This document shows positions 26,993 through 36,311 of a stretch of 36,311 nucleotides of DNA, in pieces. The stretch is taken from assembly GCA_031263185.1 (NCBI GenBank), contig JAISGH010000025.1, positions 1 to 36,311 of the forward strand, given 5' to 3'. The stretch comes from Prevotellaceae bacterium (GTDB taxonomy: Bacteria > Bacteroidota > Bacteroidia > Bacteroidales > UBA932). The notes under the pieces were generated by a model that was given only the letters and a program-made list of their open reading frames with translations, was not told the DNA's origin and did not search any database. Every line of letters starts with the position of its first letter. Position 1 is the first letter of the stretch. The position numbers and the translations under genes were made by a program.

Positions 26993-29900
26993 ATGCTCTC
27001 ACAAAATAATACTGCCGAGCGCATCAGCTTTGCTACCATAAAAAATAAATTTGAACATCCCGATTTTTTGGAAGTGCAGCTGAAGTCGTTTCAGGATTTT
27101 TTTCAGCTTGAAACAACTCCCGAAAATCGAAAAAGCGAAGGTCTGTTCAAAGTTTTTCAAGAAAACTTTCCCATTACCGATACCCGCAACAACTTTGTGC
27201 TGGAGTTCGTTGACTACTTCATTGACCCTCCGCGCTACGGCATTGACGAGTGCTTAGAGCGCGGGTTGACTTACAGCGTTCCGCTCAAGGCAAAGCTCAA
27301 GCTTTACTGTACCGACCCCGAGCACGAAGATTTCGATACCGTAATACAGGACGTTTACCTGGGCACCATCCCCTACATGACGCCCCGCGGCACATTCGTC
27401 ATCAACGGCGCCGAGCGCGTGGTGGTGTCGCAGCTGCACCGCTCGCCGGGCGTATTTTTCGGCCAAAGCACGCACGCCAACGGAGCGAAGCTCTACTCAG
27501 CCCGCATTATCCCGTTCAAAGGCTCGTGGATTGAATTTGCTACCGACATCAACAACGTAATGTACGCCTACATCGACCGCAAAAAGAAGCTGCCCGTAAC
27601 TACGCTGCTTCGCGCAATAGGCTACGAATCGGACAAGGATATTCTGGAAATATTTGGGCTGGCCGACGAAGTGAAGGTCTCCAAAAGTACGCTGAACAAG
27701 TACATCGGGCGCTGCCTGGCTGCCCGCGTACTCAAATCGTGGATTGAAGATTTTGTGGACGAAGATACGGGCGAGGTGGTTTCTATTGAGCGCAACGAGG
27801 TGGTGATTGACCGCGAGGTGGTGCTCGGAAAGGAGCATATTGAGCATATCCTCGAGTCGGATGCCAAGTCTATTTTGCTGCACAAAGAAGGCCAAAACGC
27901 CGCTGAGTATTCTCTCATCCTGAATACGATGCAAAAAGACCCCTGTAACTCGGAAAAAGAGGCGGTGGTGTACATCTACCGCCAGCTGCGCAACTCGGAG
28001 CCGCCCGACGAAGCCACAGCGCGCGATGTTATCGACAAGCTGTTTTTCTCCGACAAGCGCTACGACCTTGGCGACGTGGGGCGCTACCGCATCAACACCA
28101 AGCTCAACCTGACCATCCCGACCGACACCAGAGTGCTGACAAAGGATGACATGATTGCCATTATCCGGCACCTCATTCAGCTCATCAACTCCAAGGCCGA
28201 TGTGGATGATATTGACCACCTGAGCAACCGCCGCGTACGCACCGTGGGCGAGCAGCTTGCCAACCAGTTTAGCGTTGGGCTGGCGCGCATGTCGCGCACC
28301 ATCCGCGAGCGCATGAACGTACGCGACAACGAGGTATTTACGCCCGTTGACCTGATTAACGCCAAAACGCTATCGTCGGTTATCAACTCGTTTTTTGGCA
28401 CCAACCAGCTTTCGCAGTTCATGGACCAAACCAACCTGCTTACCGAAGTTACGCACAAGCGCCGCCTGTCGGCTCTTGGCCCCGGCGGGTTGAGCCGCGA
28501 GCGCGCAGGCTTTGAGGTGCGCGACGTACACTATACGCACTACGGACGCCTGTGCCCCATTGAAACCCCCGAAGGCCCCAACATCGGCCTAATATCATCG
28601 CTTTGCGTTTACGCCAAAATTAATAAGCTGGGCTTTATCGAAACGCCCTACCGCAAGGTGAACAGCGGCAAGGTAAACCTTGTCAACAGCGAGGTAGTTT
28701 ACATGAGCGCCGAGGAAGAGGAAGACAAAATTATTGCGCAGGCCAACTCTATCATTGATAGCGACGGAAAATTTGTAGATACCCGCATAAAATGCCGGCT
28801 GGAGGCCGATTATCCGGTAACGGAGCCTGACAAAATAGAGCTGATGGACGTAGCCCCCAACCAAATTGCCTCCATTGCCGCTTCGCTTATTCCGTTTTTG
28901 GAAAACGACGACGCCAACCGCGCCCTCATGGGGGCAAACATGATGCGGCAGGCCGTTCCGCTCATCCGCCCCGAAGCGCCTATTGTGGGCACCGGACTCG
29001 AAGGAGAAGTGGTGCGCGACAGCCGTACCCAGCTAATGGCCGAGCGCGACGGCGTTGTGGAGTACGTAGATTCGCGCGAAATTCACGTGCGGTACGACTA
29101 CACGGAGGAAGAACGGTTTGTTTCGTTTGACTCCGACTTGGTGGTGTATAAAATTACAAAGTACCAAAAAACCAACCAGAGTACCTGCATTAACCTGCAC
29201 CCCGTGGTGCGCAAGGGGCAAAAGGTAACCAAAGGGCAGCTGATGACCGAAGGGTACTCAACGCAAGGCGGAGAGCTGGCGCTGGGGCGTAACCTCAAGG
29301 TGGCTTTCATGCCGTGGAAGGGCTACAACTTTGAGGATGCCATTGTGCTTTCCGAAAGGCTGGTGCGCGAGGACGTTTTTACCTCCATCCACATTGACGA
29401 GTACATTATGGAGGTGCGCGATACCAAGCGCGGTATGGAGGAGCTAACCTCGGACATCCCCAACGTGAGCGAAGAAGCAACGCGCAACCTCGACGAAAAC
29501 GGGCTTATTCGCATTGGCGCTACGGTTGTTCCCGGCGATATTCTTATCGGTAAAATTACGCCGAAAGGCGAAAGCGACCCCTCTCCCGAGGAGAAGCTGC
29601 TACGCGCCATATTCGGCGATAAGGCGGGCGACGTGAAGGATGCCTCGCTGAAAGCTTCCCCCTCGCTCTACGGCACGGTGGTGGATAAGAAGCTTTTCTC
29701 GCGCGTTATCAAAGAGGACAAAAAAACGAAGGCAAGCGAGCGGCAGCTAATGCTGAAGCTTGACAACGAGCTGGAAGCAAAGTCTCAAGTGCTAAAAACC
29801 AGCTTGGTAGAAAGGCTGTTTTCGCTGGTAAACGGCAAAGTTTCGCAGGGAGTGTCGGATTATTTTGGCACAGAGGTAGTAGCTCGGGGCGTTAAGTTCA

Positions 29901-30811
29901 CGCAGCGCCTGCTCTTGGACTTGGATTACACCAACATAAACGCTACCAAATGGACTACGGATAAAGATAAGAATAACCTGATACGCAGGCTCGTTAACAA
30001 CTACCTGATTAAGTACAAGGAGCTGGACGCCGCCATAAAGCGTAAAAAGTACAACCTTACCATTGGCGACGAGCTGCCGAGCGCTATTGTTCAGATGGCA
30101 AAAGTTTACATCGCCAAAAAGCGTAAGATTACGGTGGGCGATAAAATGGCAGGCCGCCACGGTAACAAGGGTATTGTAGCCCGCGTGGTGCGCGACGAAG
30201 ATATGCCGTTCCTCGAAGACGGCACAATTGTGGATATTGTGCTTAACCCCCTGGGTGTGCCCTCGCGTATGAACCTTGGCCAGATATACGAAACTGTGCT
30301 GGGCTGGGCCGGCAAGCAAATGGGCGTAAAATTTGCAACGCCTATTTTTGACGGAGCGCAGCTGGAGCACTTAACCGAATATACCGACAAGGCAGGCGTT
30401 CCGCGCTTTGGCAAAACTTACCTGCACGACGGAGGAACCGGCGAGAGGTTTGACCAGCCGGCCACCGTAGGCGTTATCTACATGATTAAGCTTGGGCACA
30501 TGGTGGACGATAAGATGCATGCGCGCTCCATTGGCCCGTACTCGCTCATCACGCAGCAGCCGCTGGGTGGCAAGGCGCAGTTCGGCGGTCAGCGCTTCGG
30601 CGAGATGGAGGTGTGGGCGCTCGAAGCATTTGGCGCAGCCAACATTTTGCAGGAAATCCTTACGGTGAAGTCCGACGACGTGGTGGGCAGAGCCAAAACT
30701 TACGAAACTATCGTAAAAGGCGACCCAATGCCAATCCCGGGATTGCCCGAATCGCTCAACGTGCTGCTGCACGAGCTGCGCGGGTTAGGGCTGAATATTG
30801 GGTTGGACTAA
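26993..30811 (+). CDS. rpoB: DNA-directed RNA polymerase subunit beta
   Basis: 1272 aa, [44 protein letters not shown]. Confidence 0.99.
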   Translation: MLSQNNTAERISFATIKNKFEHPDFLEVQLKSFQDFFQLETTPENRKSEGLFKVFQENFPITDTRNNFVLEFVDYFIDPPRYGIDECLERGLTYSVPLKAKLKLYCTDPEHEDFDTVIQDVYLGTIPYMTPRGTFVINGAERVVVSQLHRSPGVFFGQSTHANGAKLYSARIIPFKGSWIEFATDINNVMYAYIDRKKKLPVTTLLRAIGYESDKDILEIFGLADEVKVSKSTLNKYIGRCLAARVLKSWIEDFVDEDTGEVVSIERNEVVIDREVVLGKEHIEHILESDAKSILLHKEGQNAAEYSLILNTMQKDPCNSEKEAVVYIYRQLRNSEPPDEATARDVIDKLFFSDKRYDLGDVGRYRINTKLNLTIPTDTRVLTKDDMIAIIRHLIQLINSKADVDDIDHLSNRRVRTVGEQLANQFSVGLARMSRTIRERMNVRDNEVFTPVDLINAKTLSSVINSFFGTNQLSQFMDQTNLLTEVTHKRRLSALGPGGLSRERAGFEVRDVHYTHYGRLCPIETPEGPNIGLISSLCVYAKINKLGFIETPYRKVNSGKVNLVNSEVVYMSAEEEEDKIIAQANSIIDSDGKFVDTRIKCRLEADYPVTEPDKIELMDVAPNQIASIAASLIPFLENDDANRALMGANMMRQAVPLIRPEAPIVGTGLEGEVVRDSRTQLMAERDGVVEYVDSREIHVRYDYTEEERFVSFDSDLVVYKITKYQKTNQSTCINLHPVVRKGQKVTKGQLMTEGYSTQGGELALGRNLKVAFMPWKGYNFEDAIVLSERLVREDVFTSIHIDEYIMEVRDTKRGMEELTSDIPNVSEEATRNLDENGLIRIGATVVPGDILIGKITPKGESDPSPEEKLLRAIFGDKAGDVKDASLKASPSLYGTVVDKKLFSRVIKEDKKTKASERQLMLKLDNELEAKSQVLKTSLVERLFSLVNGKVSQGVSDYFGTEVVARGVKFTQRLLLDLDYTNINATKWTTDKDKNNLIRRLVNNYLIKYKELDAAIKRKKYNLTIGDELPSAIVQMAKVYIAKKRKITVGDKMAGRHGNKGIVARVVRDEDMPFLEDGTIVDIVLNPLGVPSRMNLGQIYETVLGWAGKQMGVKFATPIFDGAQLEHLTEYTDKAGVPRFGKTYLHDGGTGERFDQPATVGVIYMIKLGHMVDDKMHARSIGPYSLITQQPLGGKAQFGGQRFGEMEVWALEAFGAANILQEILTVKSDDVVGRAKTYETIVKGDPMPIPGLPESLNVLLHELRGLGLNIGLD

Positions 30812-30908
30812 AGAGAACTAAAAACTAAAAGTTAAGAACTAAGAGTTAAGAACTAAGAGTTAGTCCTACAGTGACGGTACTTTATTAACCGTATGCTAAA
30901 GCATACGG
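30811..30908. repeat. Tandem AAGAGTTAAGAACT-type repeats plus dispersed palindrome in the rpoB-rpoC spacer
   Basis: Repeated AGTTAAGAACTA(AG) units at about 30828-30861 and CCGTATGCTAAAGCATACGG at 30889-30908. Confidence 0.75.
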
Positions 30909-30952
30909 ACAGCAGGTGGGTAAACCTGAAATCTGAAAATTGAAATCATATA

Positions 30953-33900
30953 ATGAAAAAAGAGACTAAGCTCAAGAGCAATTTTAGCCAAATAAGCATA
31001 AGCCTCGCCTCGCCGGAACAAATTCTGTCGCTGTCGAGCGGGGAGGTGCTTAAACCCGAAACCATTAACTACCGCACGTATAAGCCGGAGCGCGACGGGC
31101 TTTTCTGCGAGCGCATTTTTGGCCCGGTAAAGGATTACGAATGTCACTGCGGAAAGTACAAGCGTATTCGCTACAAAGGCATTGTGTGCGACCGCTGCGG
31201 AGTGGAAGTGACGGAGAAAAAAGTGCGCCGCGAGCGAATGGGGCATATTACGCTGGTGGTGCCGGTGGCGCACATCTGGTACTTCCGCTCGCTGCCAAAC
31301 AAAATTGGCTACCTGCTCGGCATCCCAACCAAAAAGCTGGACGCCGTAATTTACTACGAGCGCTACGTGGTGGTGCAGCCGGGCGTTATGGAGGCGCAAG
31401 GCGTCAACACCAACGACCTGCTGACTGAGGAGGAGTACCTGCAAATTATGGAGCAGCTACCCAAGGACAACGCCCACTTAGACGACAGCGACCCCCAAAA
31501 GTTTATTGCCGACATGGGCGCCGAAGCCATCTACATGCTGCTTCAGCGCATAAACCTCAACGAGCTGTCGTTTACCTTGCGCGACCGCGCAAGCCGCGAA
31601 ACCTCTCAGCAGCGCAAAACGGACGCGCTCAAGCGCCTTCGGGAGGTGGAATCTTTCCGCGAATCAATTGAGGTGAACAAGCCCGAGTGGATGATTATGA
31701 AGGTGCTGCCGGTTATTCCGCCGGAGCTGCGCCCGCTGGTGCCGCTCGACGGCGGACGCTTTGCCACATCGGACTTGAACGACCTCTACCGCCGCGTAAT
31801 CATTCGCAATAACCGCCTGAAAAGGCTTATCGAAATTAAGGCGCCCGAGGTAATTCTGCGCAACGAAAAGCGTATGCTTCAGGAAGCTGTAGACTCGCTA
31901 TTCGACAACTCGCGCAAATCCAACGCCGTAAAAACGGAATCTAACCGCGCCTTAAAATCGTTGAGCGACAGCCTGAAAGGAAAGCAAGGGCGTTTTCGTC
32001 AGAATTTGCTGGGTAAGCGCGTTGACTACTCGGCGCGTTCGGTGATTGTGGTAGGCCCCGAGCTCAAAATGCACGAGTGCGGCTTGCCCAAAGAAATGGC
32101 CGCCGAGCTCTACAAGCCTTTTGTTATCCGCAAGCTCATAGAGCGCGGCATAGTCAAAACCGTAAAATCGGCAAAAAAGATAGTTGACCGCAAAGACCCC
32201 GTGATATTTGACATTCTGGAGAACGTGATGAAGGGTCACCCTGTGCTGCTCAACCGCGCGCCAACGCTGCACCGCTTGGGTATTCAGGCGTTTCAGCCCC
32301 GCCTGATTGAGGGTAAGGCAATTCAGCTTCACCCGCTATCGTGCACCGCGTTCAACGCCGACTTTGACGGCGACCAAATGGCGGTGCACCTCCCGCTGGG
32401 CAACGCTGCCATTCTTGAGGCGCAGCTGCTCATGCTGGGGTCGCACAACATCCTGAACCCTGCTAACGGGGCGCCCATTACCGTACCCTCGCAGGACATG
32501 GTGCTTGGCCTGTACTACATCACCAAGCCGCTTAAAGGCGCCAAGGGAGAAAACCTCACCTTTTACGGAACGGAAGAAGTGCTCATTGCCTACAACGAAA
32601 AAGTTGTTGAGCTGCACGCCATTGTGAAGGTACGCTACCCGATTTGGCAGGAGGCAACCAACACCTACAAGCACGAGGTAATCGAAACAACGGTAGGCCG
32701 GATCATATTCAACCAGTGCGTACCCAAAGAGGTAGGCTACCTCAACGAGCTGCTGACCAAAAAATCGCTTCGCGACATCATTGGGCTTATCATCAAAAAG
32801 ACCAACATTGCTACCACCGCCAAATTCCTTGACGACATTAAGGATTTGGGCTACCAAATGGCGTTCCGCGGCGGCCTGTCGTTCAACTTGGAGGACGTTA
32901 TTATCCCCAAAGAAAAGCAGGAGCTGGTGCAGGAAGGCTACAATCAGGTAGAGGAGGTGGAGAACAACTACAGCATGGGCTTTATCACCAACAACGAGCG
33001 GTACAATCAGGTGATTGACGTGTGGACACACACCAACGCCAAGCTAACCCAAATCCTGATGAAGCAGCTGACCTCGGACAACTACGGCTTCAACTCGGTG
33101 TACATGATGCTCGACTCCGGCGCCCGCGGCTCGAAGGAGCAAATCCGCCAGCTCTCCGGAATGCGCGGCCTTATGGCCAAACCCCAAAAATCGGGGGCAG
33201 AAACGGCGCAGATTATCGAAAACCCCATCCTGTCGAACTTCAAAGAGGGGTTGTCGGTGCTGGAGTACTTCATATCTACCCACGGCGCCCGCAAGGGCTT
33301 GGCCGATACGGCGCTCAAAACCGCCGACGCCGGCTACCTCACGCGCCGTCTGGTGGACGTTTCGCACGACGTAATCATCAACGAAAACGACTGCGGAACG
33401 CTGCGCGGCCTGCTGGCGTCGGCCATAAAGAACAACGAGGATGTGGTAGTTTCGCTCACTGAGCGAATACTCGGCCGCACCTCGGTGCACGATGTGGTAA
33501 ACCCGTTGACAAACGAAGTGCTGGTCAAAGCCGGAGATGAAATTACCGAAGATGTAGCTCGGGCAATCGAAGAATCGCCCATTGAGCAAGTCGAAATTCG
33601 CTCGGTGCTCACCTGCGAATCCAAGAAGGGCGTTTGCGCCAAGTGCTACGGCCGCAACCTTGCCACCGGACGCATGGTGCAAAAGGGCGAAGCCGTTGGC
33701 GTGATTGCCGCCCAGTCTATCGGCGAGCCGGGAACGCAGCTCACGCTGCGCACATTCCACGTGGGCGGTACGGCCTCAAACGTAATGAGCGACTCGAAAG
33801 TGGTAGCCCGCTACGACGGTATTTTGCGAGTAGACGAGCTGCGCACCATCGAAAAGCAGAGCGAAAACGGCAAGGTAGACGTAGCCATAGGGCGTCTGGC

Positions 33901-35230
33901 CGAAATGTACATCATTGACAAAAACACCGGCTCAACCCTCTACACGCACCCCGTGCCCTACGGCACTACGCTGTACTTCAAGAGCGGCGTTGAGGTAAAG
34001 AAAGGCGACCTCATTTGCGAGTGGGATCCCTACAACGCCGTTATCATCTCGGAGTACGCCGGTACGGTAGAGTTTGAAAGCCTGATAAAGGACATCACCT
34101 ACAAGGAAGAAACCGACGACCAGACCGGCTACAGCGAAAAGGTGATTGTTGAGTCGCGCGACAAAACCAAAAACCCGCTGGTAACGATTGTAGGCAAGGA
34201 CGGCGAAGAGGTCAAAAGCTACAACCTGCCCGTAGGCGCTCACATCGTGGTAGATCCGGAGCAGGAGGTGAAAATTGGCGATGTGCTGGTAAAAATCCCC
34301 CGCGCCGTTGGCAAGGCAGGCGACATTACCGGCGGCCTTCCCCGCGTAACGGAGCTCTTTGAAGCGCGCAACCCAAGCAACCCCGCTGTGGTATCGGAAA
34401 TTGACGGCGAGGTGCTGCTGGGCAAAGTCAAGCGCGGCAACCGCGAAATTGTCATTACCTCAAAAACAGGCGAAGAAAAGCACTACCTCGTACCGCTGTC
34501 CAAGCAAATTCTGGTGCAGGAAAACGACTTTGTTCGCGCCGGCACTCCGCTCTCCGACGGCGCCATAACTCCGGACGACATCCTGAAAATTTTGGGGCCA
34601 ACCAAGGTGCAGGAGTACATCGTGAACGAAGTGCAGGAGGTGTACCGACTGCAAGGCGTAAAAATCAACGATAAGCACTTTGAGGTGATAGTACGGCAGA
34701 TGATGCGCAAGGTAGAAATTGCCGACGCCGGCGATACCCGCTTCCTCGAGAAGGAAGTAGTGGACAGGTGGGAGTTCATGCAGGAAAACGACTGGATTTT
34801 TGACAAGAAGGTGGTGATAGATGCCGGCAGCTCTACCGAGCTGAAAGTCGGGCAAATTGTAACCGCCCGCAAGCTGCGCGACGAGAACTCAATGCTCAGG
34901 CGCAAAGACCTCAAGCCGGTAGAGGCGCGAGACGCCATGCCGGCCACCTCGTCGCAAGTGCTGCAAGGCATAACCCGTGCGGCGCTGCAAATTCGCAGCT
35001 TTATGTCGGCTGCCTCGTTTCAGGAAACAACCAAGGTGCTCAACGAAGCCGCCATAAACGGCAAGGTAGATACGCTGGAGGGCTTGAAGGAAAACGTCAT
35101 TTGCGGCCACCTGATACCCGCCGGTACCGGCCTGCGCGACTTCGACCGCCTCATAGTAGGCTCAACAGAGGACATGCAGAGAGTTGGGTCTAAAAGAGAA
35201 AAAAAGGTGGTGACGGTTATGGAGGGGTAG
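30953..35230 (+). CDS. rpoC: DNA-directed RNA polymerase subunit beta'
   Basis: 1425 aa; [23 protein letters not shown] zinc site; [12 protein letters not shown] catalytic motif. Confidence 0.99.
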   Translation: MKKETKLKSNFSQISISLASPEQILSLSSGEVLKPETINYRTYKPERDGLFCERIFGPVKDYECHCGKYKRIRYKGIVCDRCGVEVTEKKVRRERMGHITLVVPVAHIWYFRSLPNKIGYLLGIPTKKLDAVIYYERYVVVQPGVMEAQGVNTNDLLTEEEYLQIMEQLPKDNAHLDDSDPQKFIADMGAEAIYMLLQRINLNELSFTLRDRASRETSQQRKTDALKRLREVESFRESIEVNKPEWMIMKVLPVIPPELRPLVPLDGGRFATSDLNDLYRRVIIRNNRLKRLIEIKAPEVILRNEKRMLQEAVDSLFDNSRKSNAVKTESNRALKSLSDSLKGKQGRFRQNLLGKRVDYSARSVIVVGPELKMHECGLPKEMAAELYKPFVIRKLIERGIVKTVKSAKKIVDRKDPVIFDILENVMKGHPVLLNRAPTLHRLGIQAFQPRLIEGKAIQLHPLSCTAFNADFDGDQMAVHLPLGNAAILEAQLLMLGSHNILNPANGAPITVPSQDMVLGLYYITKPLKGAKGENLTFYGTEEVLIAYNEKVVELHAIVKVRYPIWQEATNTYKHEVIETTVGRIIFNQCVPKEVGYLNELLTKKSLRDIIGLIIKKTNIATTAKFLDDIKDLGYQMAFRGGLSFNLEDVIIPKEKQELVQEGYNQVEEVENNYSMGFITNNERYNQVIDVWTHTNAKLTQILMKQLTSDNYGFNSVYMMLDSGARGSKEQIRQLSGMRGLMAKPQKSGAETAQIIENPILSNFKEGLSVLEYFISTHGARKGLADTALKTADAGYLTRRLVDVSHDVIINENDCGTLRGLLASAIKNNEDVVVSLTERILGRTSVHDVVNPLTNEVLVKAGDEITEDVARAIEESPIEQVEIRSVLTCESKKGVCAKCYGRNLATGRMVQKGEAVGVIAAQSIGEPGTQLTLRTFHVGGTASNVMSDSKVVARYDGILRVDELRTIEKQSENGKVDVAIGRLAEMYIIDKNTGSTLYTHPVPYGTTLYFKSGVEVKKGDLICEWDPYNAVIISEYAGTVEFESLIKDITYKEETDDQTGYSEKVIVESRDKTKNPLVTIVGKDGEEVKSYNLPVGAHIVVDPEQEVKIGDVLVKIPRAVGKAGDITGGLPRVTELFEARNPSNPAVVSEIDGEVLLGKVKRGNREIVITSKTGEEKHYLVPLSKQILVQENDFVRAGTPLSDGAITPDDILKILGPTKVQEYIVNEVQEVYRLQGVKINDKHFEVIVRQMMRKVEIADAGDTRFLEKEVVDRWEFMQENDWIFDKKVVIDAGSSTELKVGQIVTARKLRDENSMLRRKDLKPVEARDAMPATSSQVLQGITRAALQIRSFMSAASFQETTKVLNEAAINGKVDTLEGLKENVICGHLIPAGTGLRDFDRLIVGSTEDMQRVGSKREKKVVTVMEG

Positions 35231-35263
35231 GCAAGGAAGCCTGCCTGCTTACAGGTTTTAATG

Positions 35264-35298
35264 AAAAGAGGGCGTCAAAAGGCGCCCTCTTTTTTTTA
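35264..35298 (+). terminator. Rho-independent terminator after rpoC
   Basis: AAAGAGGGCG ... CGCCCTCTTT stem followed by a T run. Confidence 0.9.
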
Positions 35299-35507
35299 TA
35301 CATGCAGACAAAAATCGGGTAGAAATTTAGAGGCTCCCGCCAGCTCATGTCGTACAACAACAACTTTCATATAATTAAATCGTAAACGATTATTTATCAG
35401 TTGTTTGCAATTTGACATTTAACGCTGTTTAATGGGGGACTCATTTACTCACTCGTGTTTATTTTAAAGTGTTCGTGAACTCGCTACGCTCGGTTTCACC
35501 TAATTTT

Positions 35508-35740
35508 TCTACCAAAACAACCTCAGTAGCAATGAATTAATAAACAAAACATTACCTCATTAAAGCGATGAAATGGCCACGAAAAAAATAAGGTAATGAG
35601 GTTTGGATGTATTATGTAATTATTTGTTACTGAGGTTGTTTCGTTAGATAAATTAGGTAAAAATGAGGTTTCTGGTTACCCCACATCCTATCTGTCGAAC
35701 TGTAAACTATTTTCATAGCACCTCAAAAAAAGATTTAGCC
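35508..35740. repeat. Second, diverged and inverted copy of the nested-palindrome MITE; one TIR missing
   Basis: Core matches the reverse complement of 21471-21631; right TIR TTTCATAGCACCTCAAAAAAAGATTTAGCC at 35711-35740. Confidence 0.8.
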
Positions 35741-35870
35741 ATCGAACTTTCAATTTTTGAATTCAAAATATTAGAGTTTATATTCAATAGTTGGGTAGTG
35801 TGCCAAAAATGATTTTGTTGCAACGGTTAGGGACGCTTGCGCCGTCCCGTTAGGGTGGGGTGTCAAGAAT

Positions 35871-35926
35871 GTGATATTCACATAGTGATATTCACATAGT
35901 GATATTCACATAGTGATATTCACATA
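35871..35926. repeat. Four perfect tandem copies of GTGATATTCACATA
   Basis: 14-bp unit repeated four times without variation. Confidence 0.97.
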
Positions 35927-36218
35927 AAAATATTTTCGTTCTATTTTTGTGCCGTTAGGCACAAAATGTTGGTAGAAATAGATAGCTGCTGTATGATCGG
36001 TTTTTCGTGCCGTCAGGTACGAAATGTATATTTTCTGCCACCATTGTCCTCCATAAGAGACATGACGAGCAACAAATAATGGACGTAAATTTAAAAAATT
36101 GCACCCTAATTCTTGACACCCCACCCGCAGGGACACCCCCCTCCCCCGTATGCTTTAGCATACGGACAGGAGCAGCGCCGCCGCAGCTACCCTCGTGTCC
36201 CTCTCCCCTCTCCTTTGG

Positions 36219-36297
36219 AGAGGGGCCGGGGGTGAGGTCTCTACGGGATGACGCTGTTAGCTGCTATATCTTGCTTACTCGCCATCCCTAAGTAGCC
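36219..36297. repeat. Long dispersed repeat, direct copy of window positions 1-79
   Basis: AGAGGGGCCGGGGGTGAGGTCTCTAYGGGATGACRCTGTTARCTGYTATATCTTGYTTAYTCGYCAT; the first 22 nt also occur at about 14188-14209. Confidence 0.85.
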
Positions 36298-36311
36298 TCA
36301 CGGCAACGAAT

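Noticed and set aside
35871-35926. CRISPR array
   Set aside because: The tandem units are contiguous with no spacers; repeat length 14 bp is too short.

Overview
Bacteroidetes-type chromosomal window; the evidence is TAnnTTTG promoter elements, DUF4270, an imelysin/DHOR locus and the ribosomal/rpo protein signatures. From left to right it contains: (1) a porin-like / imelysin / di-heme oxidoreductase / CcsBA cytochrome c locus, interrupted by a PIN-domain toxin-antitoxin pair; (2) a large single-chain DNA methyltransferase / type IIG-like restriction enzyme and an S41 lipoprotein protease, both on the minus strand; (3) a complete insertion sequence (15-bp TIRs, 9-bp target duplication) inserted into a dispersed palindromic repeat; (4) a DUF4270 lipoprotein, a GT5-like glycogen synthase domain, tatC and tatA; (5) a relic type II-C CRISPR-Cas locus, with a 409-aa in-frame internally deleted Cas9 followed by a truncated Cas1 and no visible array; (6) hisIE and a PAP2 phosphatase; (7) a 364-bp non-autonomous element with 30-bp TIRs, an 8-bp target duplication and a nested palindromic core, with a second diverged copy after rpoC; (8) tRNA-Thr/Tyr/Gly/Thr-tuf-tRNA-Trp-secE-nusG-rplKAJL-rpoBC. 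Intergenic regions are rich in dispersed palindromic repeats, and the two window ends carry diverged direct copies of one repeat. The strongest candidates for follow-up are the mini-Cas9/Cas1 relic, the nested-palindrome MITE family and the IS. All product calls come from reading motifs by eye; no database search was run.
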